From Stomoxys calcitrans (lineage: Eukaryota > Arthropoda > Insecta > Diptera > Muscidae), in contig NC_081553.1 of assembly GCF_963082655.1 (NCBI RefSeq), forward strand, positions 226,537,070 to 226,601,069: 64,000 nucleotides of DNA. The letters run 5' to 3'. The position numbers and the translations under genes were made by a program. Positions 59,101-64,000 of the stretch are shown in pieces. The notes under the pieces were generated by a model. It saw only the letters and a list, made by a program, of their open reading frames with translations. It did not search any database and was not told where the DNA came from. Position 1 is the stretch's first letter; every line of letters starts with the position of its first letter.

Positions 59101-60456
59101 CAAAATCAATGATTAGTGCAAATCTGATTTTGTGTATGTTACTAGATCGCGCAATTTTTAGTTGTTTGTGTGTGTTATAGTTCTTAACTACACACACACA
59201 ACCAAAACCCGTTGACAGATAGTGCACTTTGCGAGAAAAAATTGTACTCAGCTGTTTATGGTATACTACTTGGTAATTATGTCATGGTTTCACCGACGTT
59301 TTTTTTTATATGGAGTTTGACAGCATTCCGCTTGAAAAGCAGAACAGAATACTCAGCTTAATTGTACCAAGGGATGTTGGTTTGATCATTTTGTACAAAT
59401 GTTGTAAACAAATATGAGGTAGGGTCATTAAGTCGGGTAATGACGAGGATCGGTGGCTAAGGTCGGGAAATGGAAAATCATCGCAATATACTTCAAGTAT
59501 GTTATTTAATTCCTAGATAATAACAAAGCAAAAATTAGAATTTAATGTTAAAGTATTCTGGTCTGACCTCATCATTAAAGCTGGAACCAGATGAAACCCA
59601 AATTGTCTGGTGTTCCCCCTAAAGACAAGGTGTGTAGGGCTGTGTGGTCCGTAAGTCGCTATGCTCATTTCCGGCCACACTTTGGGACATGAGAACTAGA
59701 GTTCTTCAATTTTGACAGTTTCTATAAAAATTCTAATGTTAATGGAAATAAAACTTTCCAAGGATCCTAGACAAATTAGTTACAGAGGAACTTTGTGGTA
59801 GAAATCAGAAGGTCGTTTTGAATTTTAGACAATAGAGGGACATAGTAAACATCTTCTATTTCAAAGCTATTTCATTTATTTTGGTATTTTAAATAGTGGT
59901 AATGTGGTCATTACTGTTTTAGACCCATGGTTTTTGAACAAATTTTCATAGGATTCATCGTCAATTTCGGTTTTTATAACCGCTTTGTCGACAAATAAAT
60001 GTTGACCTACCCTACTCTATATACATTTGTACCAAAATACTTAAATATATGAATTCCAATAATATATTTTATTCCTTTTGTTTCTAGGGACCCATGGATC
60101 ACTGTGGTTCAATGGAGCAGCAACACGTTGTAGACAATACATATGCCACCATACAACCACGTAATCATGGAGCTGGTAATGGGGCAGGCATGGGTGGAAA
60201 TAGTCCAAACCCCAATATGGGTTCAAATAATCATGGTCGAATCGATCCTCATATGACAGATTTTGCTGACTATGCTACATTGCGCAATAATCGTGTACCA
60301 TCGGTAAATATTTAGAATCTTGGCGTTATTTTAACCAAAAAAAAACAAAAATAATAACAAAAATTTTCATGTATATTTTAGATGTTTGAATTTACTGGAT
60401 CAACTTTCCAGGCACCAATTAGGGATGGTGATGATGTTGTCACCGAATTAATATAA
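38134..60456 (+). CDS. Cad87A: Large cadherin, probably Cad87A
   Basis: Calcium-dependent adhesion-type membrane protein. Twenty coding exons: 38134-38197, 38269-38615, 38866-39011, 40842-40956, 41030-41222, 41278-42254, 42333-42526, 43851-44165, 44227-44455, 44516-44737, 44801-44905, 53728-54327, 54384-54791, 54852-55042, 55105-55891, 55961-56236, 57279-57541, 57663-57744, 60088-60303, 60382-60456. They total 5,805 nt without a frame break: 1,934 aa. Order: signal peptide 1-22; 14 cadherin repeats; membrane-adjacent domain (about 1632-1745); membrane span about 1749-1773; tail to 1934 ending VVTELI. Linkers EC1, 4, 10 and 13 have full DxNDN motifs, others are degenerate. Exon 1 starts at acceptor 38097. 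Fourteen repeats would also fit Cad74A; length and the mthl5 linkage favour Cad87A. Introns 3, 7, 11 and 16 hold transposons. Confidence 0.85.
39200..39290 (-). repeat. SINE scrap in cadherin intron 3
   Basis: 'caatgagtgctgtcggatttatacttaagctcaaagat' and the preceding 'acgaacaatccaggaacggggacaa' match the SINE tail. No tRNA-like head. Confidence 0.6.
39401..39510 (+). mobile_element. SIDE, copy 4, next to its parent LINE
   Basis: Leader plus CAA tail. The sequence 'ctaagccagtaatccc' before it recurs as 'ctaagccaatcaatccc' after it and as 'cgaagccaataatc' after the LINE that follows, so two insertions share one duplicated target. Confidence 0.85.
39522..40691 (+). mobile_element. Non-LTR retrotransposon with 2A-like motif, deleted copy
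   Basis: In cadherin intron 3. The leader folds strongly and its inner hairpin contains the start ATG (39561). The open frame (39561-40148) reads: N-terminal peptide; TIEKNPGP at residues 38-45 (39672-39695), matching the 2A consensus xExNPGP although its usual Asp is Thr; W46 then a Cys/His finger (CSVC...CNRC...H); Ser/Ala-rich linker; and the start of an endonuclease (SFLQLNCNGLGGMIDEI). Later remnants include GDFNAHQTSWHSLLGNDQRG near 40335-40395. Reverse transcriptase is deleted; the 3' end 'aaactgctacaacaacaac' is present. Dead copy of a family also represented at 25440-26220. Jockey/LOA/R1-type clade not decided. Confidence 0.85.
42811..43779 (+). mobile_element. Helentron/DINE-like family A, full copy in cadherin intron 7
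   Basis: 5' end ttatacccaccaccgtaagatagggg, five modules, 3' end ggaggtgggtatccaaagttcggctcggccgaac then cttacttgtt. The GTCY tract has been lost. The copy ends about 70 bases before the acceptor of exon 8. Confidence 0.85.
45565..45690 (-). repeat. Family B module scrap
   Basis: 'gctcaaaaagcaaaatcgggatatcggtttatgggagctgtatcaagctatagatagattcagaccat' equals the distal module of family B. Confidence 0.65.
46150..46690 (-). pseudogene. LINE C-terminal fragment
   Basis: Minus strand reads, in two frames, DLLVSYMAVLYSVKKGIPLVREDWLTASELADGDVRRLKALLLERLDDRW...RATYEFIRDA and then GHGSFKAFLHQRNLSATDLFDCG...DSRHVLTEWPYYADIRDLR, the RNase-H-end and zinc knuckle region of a Jockey/I-group LINE. One frame change near 46395; otherwise fairly young. 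Confidence 0.8.
46720..46809 (-). repeat. Family D, part left of the hAT insertion
   Basis: 'aagagccggtgccggccggccctctcgctgagactctgcactcgata' is the reversed family-D body. It resumes at 48113 after the hAT-like element. Confidence 0.6.
46810..48112. mobile_element. hAT-like non-autonomous element, 1.3 kb
   Basis: Perfect inverted ends CAGGGATGGAAAA and TTTTCCATCCCTG, flanked by ctccatgt and ctccgtgt (7 of 8 match), the 8-bp duplication expected of hAT insertions. The interior has two direct repeats of about 300 bp (46879-47178 and 47180-47508). A reversed SINE (about 47710-47880) has landed inside. No transposase remains. Confidence 0.85.
47710..47880 (-). repeat. SINE inside the hAT-like element
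   Basis: 'cattaaggtacaagggatacttctcc', 'gagtgcagtccgattaaagtttagc' and 'gctaacctctgcgcaatggtggccg' are SINE tail and A-box complement; the middle and B-box are deleted. Confidence 0.7.
48453..49588 (+). mobile_element. Helentron/DINE-like family C, full copy
   Basis: 5' end tttttataccctacaccaccactg; GTCY tract (ttgtccgtctgtctgtctgtcc) at about 48593; six modules of about 130 bp (aaaatttcatcataatcggt... gatatagctcccatatata); 3' inverted repeat cggtggtgtagggtatta and hairpin AGTCGG-ctccgc-CCGACT, then cttactggtttt. Same plan as families A and B with different sequence. Confidence 0.82.
50810..51909 (+). mobile_element. Mariner transposon, deleted, parent of the 235-bp MITE
   Basis: Ends TTGGGTTGCCCAAAAAGTAATT and its complement, flanked by TA. 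Coding remnants: WVPHVLKEIHLTNRINACDMHLKRNEFDPFLKRIITGDEKWIVYNN (51240-51365), then SVWWDWKG and LPRNQTINADVYCQQLDKL, then PDLAPSDYHLFRSLQNSLNGK and LPGRWQKVIEQNG near the end. The N-terminal DNA-binding part is absent, and the region between LDKL and PDLAPSD is deleted, taking the second catalytic aspartate (the HQDN block). A segment of about 53 bp (gctgatatccaccaaaagaagg...) is tandemly duplicated at 51430-51535. A MITE sits in its 5' end. Confidence 0.9.
50847..51077. mobile_element. Mariner-derived MITE, copy 2, inside the mariner
   Basis: 231 bp, TA-flanked, reversed relative to copies 1 and 3. The word 'gtaatatag' is present on both sides outside the TA. Confidence 0.9.
52407..52641. 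mobile_element. Mariner-derived MITE, copy 3, inside the RTE-like RT
   Basis: 235 bp, TA-flanked, nearly identical to copy 1. It interrupts the reverse-transcriptase frame just after YADDIDIIDRSAE. Confidence 0.92.
53012..53512 (+). mobile_element. Helentron/DINE-like family B, 3' part
   Basis: Three modules, a distal 'ttgtttatctaaaaagagataccgggaaagaactcgacaaatgcgatccatgg' block and the 3' end gattcggcccggccgaacttgcacgcttttacttgtt. Confidence 0.82.
56266..57245 (+). mobile_element. Helentron/DINE-like family A variant in cadherin intron 16
   Basis: 5' end tttttatacccaccaccgaagg, short GTCY tract (gcccgtccgtctgtct) at about 56348, four modules, 3' end gtggtgggtatccaaagttcggcccagacgaac, in which the hairpin is mismatched. 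It nearly fills the intron. Confidence 0.85.
57808..57990 (+). repeat. tRNA-type SINE in cadherin intron 18
   Basis: Head 'gggaggccaccgtagcgcaaaggcaagcaagcatgtctgcc', A-box word tagcgcaaagg; the B-box is decayed (cttgggagaatatc). The body runs to 'ccatagagatgtcgaggaag'. Confidence 0.75.
58100..58370 (-). repeat. SINE-like family D, reversed copy in cadherin intron 18
   Basis: 'gttgttttagccacattttcatgtgg' (reversed CAA tail) through 'ggagcattccactatccgcaacctgtgg'. Almost full length. Confidence 0.7.
59090..59229. mobile_element. Small inverted-repeat element, family G
   Basis: Bounded by GTGCACTATCTGTCAA and TTGACAGATAGTGCAC (16-bp perfect inverted repeat). The interior has a second palindrome around 'gtgtgtgttatagttcttaactacacacacac'. 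A longer, interrupted copy is at 62951-63342. Confidence 0.8.
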
Positions 60457-60732
60457 AAATCGCCAAGAATATATAGAAAGTATTTAGAAACTAATTAATC
60501 ACATACATATAAGTAGTAACACGAATATACAAAAAGAACTCAACACATTTTTATATGTATATTATTCAATCAATATATATATATATATTATATAGTATCA
60601 TATATTGTTCAATATATACATATATACCATGCATAGAACAAATTAAATAGCCAAGGCAGCTTAAATATTAAAGAAGAAAGTATTAATTTTTACAATAGTT
60701 TTCTAGATTTTTTGCCTTAGCTATATAACGAC

Positions 60733-60738
60733 AATAAA
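60733..60738 (+). terminator. Poly(A) signal of the cadherin gene
   Basis: AATAAA 277 bases after the stop; a second one at 60901-60906. The sequence 60457-61400 is very AT-rich and probably contains the 3' UTR end. Confidence 0.5.
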
Positions 60739-60906
60739 GTAGGGAAACTATTAGACTTACAGGTCATTTATGATCGTTTTTGCATCCCGAATATATTTAT
60801 TAAATTTGAAACTCGAAAAATTTGTATTAAGATTGCGCAAATTAGAGGCATATTAAGGGAATTTTGATAATAAGCAATTAAAATTATTTGTAATGTGTCA
60901 AATAAA

Positions 60907-61956
60907 TGAGAACAAATAACGAAATTCGTTATCGCTGCGAACACTATAAACACTATTTAAATAAATTCATAAAATATATATTAACTCGAAAATTTTATTG
61001 TAGAATATCAAACTATTTTTGATAAATATTTTTTTTAATATGTTGCTCTGATTTATTTATCCCTTTTAGTATCAAACCAAGTCCATCCAAAATACATAAT
61101 TTTAGTTAATAATTTAATTTTTATTTTTTAAGCTAACATTTGTACTAGTTTTTGTTTTAATTTGATCATGTTAAGCCATTCTTGCTATATGTTGTAACCA
61201 TATACATGTTTTATGTTTACAATTAATAATTAATAAATTAATTTATATTTTATAAAAATATAAAATATTAACAGAATAATTTAAGTGCAGAGTTTTAGCT
61301 TCAGATAAAAACAGCTAATAATAAAAAAAAAAATAATAACAAAAAACTATACATCATACTATAAAACTATACAACGCAACTCGCAACTCGATAGAAAATT
61401 AAAAGCATTGTAAATAGCTTCTCAATAATTTTTATTTTCCATGGGAAAAATTTTTTAACTAAGAATCAAGTAAGCTTCACCTTAGCTCAGTTTAAAATTT
61501 AGGAAGATTTCAAGACTATCAAGATTTAAGTAAGACTCCATATTCTATATCAGTCAGTTACAGGAGCTGCAACCAGACTCCATATCGGTCGTTGAGCTTC
61601 AACTCAAATCAGAAAGTACTAATTGATTTGATATAAATGTTCATATCAGTTATGAGAGACGTAGCAAAAGAACAGTATAGCGTTTGAGATAATCTCCAAA
61701 ACCCATTTACACTACGATTCAAGTGTCAAAAACATCTCTTTTTCACAAATACAAAGTCAACAGAGATGTGTTTGACAGCGTTTTTATTGTGACCTGCATA
61801 TTTATTGTGTTCAACATATTTATTGTGGCCAAAAATTAAATTGGTGAAAGGATTTTTATAAATTTATTTTTTTTTTTAATTTATCTTAGGAAATGTCAAA
61901 TTTAGCACATGTTGAGTTGTACATATCGAGTGATACAAACCATGGCGAAACGATGA
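60907..61956. other. Downstream of the cadherin, no gene seen
   Basis: Very AT-rich, low complexity (runs such as 'aataattaataaattaatttatatttt'). No exon or RNA gene recognised. Confidence 0.45.
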
Positions 61957-62202
61957 AAGGTGGTTTCATTTGTACAACAACCACAAATCATATGGTGCAA
62001 TCCGTCATCTTGTCATCAAGCTGATCGACGTTTTGCCAACACACACAAATAAATTTGTGTGCGTGTGTTTATACGTGTGCGTACATGAGCAGAGAATATG
62101 CGAGAAAGAAGATAACAACAAAGAGAATGCAAACAAAAATCTGAAATCTTAATACCGCCAAACCTGGCCGGCTGTTAGCAGCTGTTCGCGTGAGACCACC
62201 TT
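61957..62202 (-). repeat. Inverted-repeat element, family E, copy 2
   Basis: Reversed relative to 15174-15397. Ends AAGGTGGTTTCA and TGAGACCACCTT; homology also covers flanking 'ccatggcgaaacgatga' and 'ttaaatccgcctt', so the true element is a little longer. Confidence 0.65.
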
Positions 62203-62950
62203 TTTAAATCCGCCTTGGGCAGAACACTAACAAAAGTCAAACAATAACACACAGCATAGAGAACAGCATCGAAGAGGAGTTGATTGGTGCCCATTTCGTG
62301 AGCATTTAATAATATTGGCAATCAATTTGTAGTGGTGCAGCGACATGTCGCTGCGCCAATAGACTTCAACGTGTATTCGCATTTTCTTCGTCACCATTTT
62401 GTTTTATAATGCGTCTTGACAGTTGTTCGGCCGAAAAAGTGAAGTCAGTACTAGGCTTTATTGCGAAATACGACAGTCTCTATTCTTTGCTAGATCACAA
62501 AAAAAGTCATATAACAAAGACAACAGCATTGAATCAGAGTGGATTGGTGCCTATTCCGAGAGCATTTAATTATATTTGCAATGAATGTTGCTATTATTTT
62601 GCTCATTGAACTCAAAACCACTTCTATGGAATTTGTTCGCATTTTCTTCGTCACTATTTTTTTATAATGCATTTTGACAGTTGTTCGAGCGAAAAGTCGA
62701 AGCTAGTACTAGGCTTAAGCTAGCGAATCCGCTAGACTGGTAAATAAAACAACCAAATTATGTTATCATTATGATTTTTGTAATGTTCCTAAAACGTAAC
62801 CGTGAAATACATGTACCTGTAAAATACAAACGCAGCACCAGCCTTTAAGGACAAAGCAAAATGAGCGCGTTGAGCTTTGTTTGTAGCATTACGTTAAAAA
62901 TGCAGCTCTGCCAACGAATCCCACAAATGCAACTCGTAAAATTTACACAA
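62203..62950. repeat. Spacer with a 240-bp direct repeat
   Basis: Two similar blocks, 62265-62420 and 62519-62700, share 'ttgattggtgcc-att', 'gagcatttaat', 'tcgcattttcttcgtca', and 'gcgtcttgacagttgttcg / gcattttgacagttgttcg'. No gene recognised. Confidence 0.55.
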
Positions 62951-63342
62951 TAGTACACAAGTGCACTATCTGTCAACGAATTTTAGTTGTGTGTGTGTAT
63001 TATAGTTAAGAACTATTGGGTTGCCCAAAAAGTAATTGCGGATTTTTTAAAAGAAAGTAAATGCATTTTTAATAAAACTAAGAATGAACTTTAATCAAAT
63101 ATACTTTTTTTTACACTTTTTTTCTAAAGCAAGCTAAAAGTAACAGCTGATAACTGACAGAAGAAAGAATGCAATTACAGAGTCACAAGCTGTGAAAAAA
63201 TTTGTCAACGCTGACTATATGAAAAATCCTCAATTACTTTTTGGGCAACCCAATATAAAACACACAAACAACGAAAAATTGAGCGAACTAGTCACATGCT
63301 CCAAATCGGAGTTGCACTAATCACGGATTTTGACAGATAGTG
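62951..63342. mobile_element. Family G element interrupted by MITE copy 4
   Basis: Left part 'agtgcactatctgtcaacgaattttagttgtgtgtgtg', right part 'acggattttgacagatagtgaact', separated by the TA-flanked MITE at 63016-63253. Flanking DNA to 63390 ('tgttgttgggcaactgcca') is the reverse of 59057-59090, so the shared segment is longer than the element. Confidence 0.72.
63016..63253. mobile_element. Mariner-derived MITE, copy 4
   Basis: 238 bp, TA-flanked, in the orientation of copy 2. Closely similar to the other copies. Confidence 0.92.
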
Positions 63343-63390
63343 AACTCAATATTTTGTTGTTGGGCAACTGCCACTACCAGTAAATGAATA

Positions 63391-64000
63391 TAAATGAAAG
63401 AACAAATTTCGAAAATTCTTTAACTTGTTACTTTTGCGGGATTTGTTTGCGGAGTTGCATTTTTCAACGCAACGCTCAAAAACAAAACTCATTGTGCTAA
63501 TTCTGGTTTGGTCTTTAGACTTGGATAATATTTGAACTAAAAAACAATAGAAAAATAGAGTCGTCGAAATTAAAGTGAACATAGACCGGCCTTAACTTGA
63601 TAGCCCTTTTAATTAACATAAATTTTATTGATCAGCCTTTATGGCCCTTTTAAGGCTGGTACTACGTTCTTTTTTACGGAAAAATTTCTGCTTACGAGCA
63701 TGTGTACGTACAAATGTGTGTATGGGTCGTACTGAAATTCATGTATGTTTTTGTAATTTCAATCAAAACCCACCCCTTTGTAATTAATATATAATGAAAC
63801 ACAAAACAATTTAAAAAAAGACAAGAAGTTTCAACTCGAAAACCGAATATAGTAGCGACCTTTAGATGACATATCATGATCCTACTCATCGTGTGTACGT
63901 GTCAAACACGGTAAATCGATTTTTTCTTTTCTTTGATTTTATTAATTTTTCCGGTAATCGATAGACGCCATTCATCGAAAAAACAAATGAATTTGATTTT
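63391..64000. other. Right edge, no gene seen
   Basis: AT-rich. 'aaggctggtactacgttc' at about 63652 resembles the motif at 3464 and 15413, perhaps the end of a small transposon. Nothing else recognised. Confidence 0.4.

Overview
The window is eukaryotic and looks like a higher fly, most likely a calyptrate and probably a muscid. It holds spliced genes with GTRAGT donors and strong fly homologies, is AT-rich, and is heavily loaded with interspersed repeats. The call of 'muscid' rests on repeat families whose ends (TATACCCACCACC, and a GTTCGGCCGGGCCGAAC hairpin) I recall from house-fly/stable-fly type genomes; it is inference, not a search result.

Four protein-coding loci can be supported. (1) 4438-9068 (+): a seven-transmembrane methuselah-like receptor, best match mthl5, six coding exons, 491 aa. 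(2) 13457-14507 (-): the first three coding exons (309 aa) of the spliceosomal intron-binding helicase Aquarius; the rest of this roughly 1,450-aa protein is not in the window. (3) 15982-18503 (+): a 466-aa protein with one N-terminal RRM, three exons. (4) 38134-60456 (+): a giant cadherin, 20 coding exons that join in frame to 1,934 aa, with 14 cadherin repeats, a membrane-adjacent domain, one membrane span and a 160-residue tail; best match Cad87A. As I recall, mthl5, the aquarius homologue and Cad87A also lie near one another at 87A in D. melanogaster, which supports these names.

Region by region: 1-4.0 kb is repeats and unique non-coding DNA; 4.4-9.5 kb is the receptor, whose third intron is filled by a mariner and other repeats; 9.5-13.4 kb is repeat DNA where the remaining Aquarius exons would be expected; 14.5-16 kb is the divergent promoter region of Aquarius and the RRM gene; 18.5-38 kb is a gene-free, transposon-rich interval that probably contains the untranslated first exon(s) and control DNA of the cadherin; 38-60.5 kb is the cadherin; 60.5-64 kb is its 3' UTR and more repeats.

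The most interesting material is in the repeats. An LTR-less retrotransposon in cadherin intron 3 starts with a strongly folded 5' leader that contains its start codon, encodes a 2A-like ribosome-skipping motif (TIEKNPGP) at residues 38-45 followed by a zinc finger, and has short derivatives made only of its first about 75 and last about 30 bases. A second theme is three related families of Helentron/DINE-like elements with inverted subterminal repeats, a GTCY tract, internal tandem modules and a 3' hairpin conserved in shape but not sequence. A third is a mariner together with the 235-bp MITE deleted from it, nested inside a broken retrotransposon in the 8.8-kb cadherin intron 11. Two hAT-like elements, a tRNA-type SINE and two further inverted-repeat families complete the picture.
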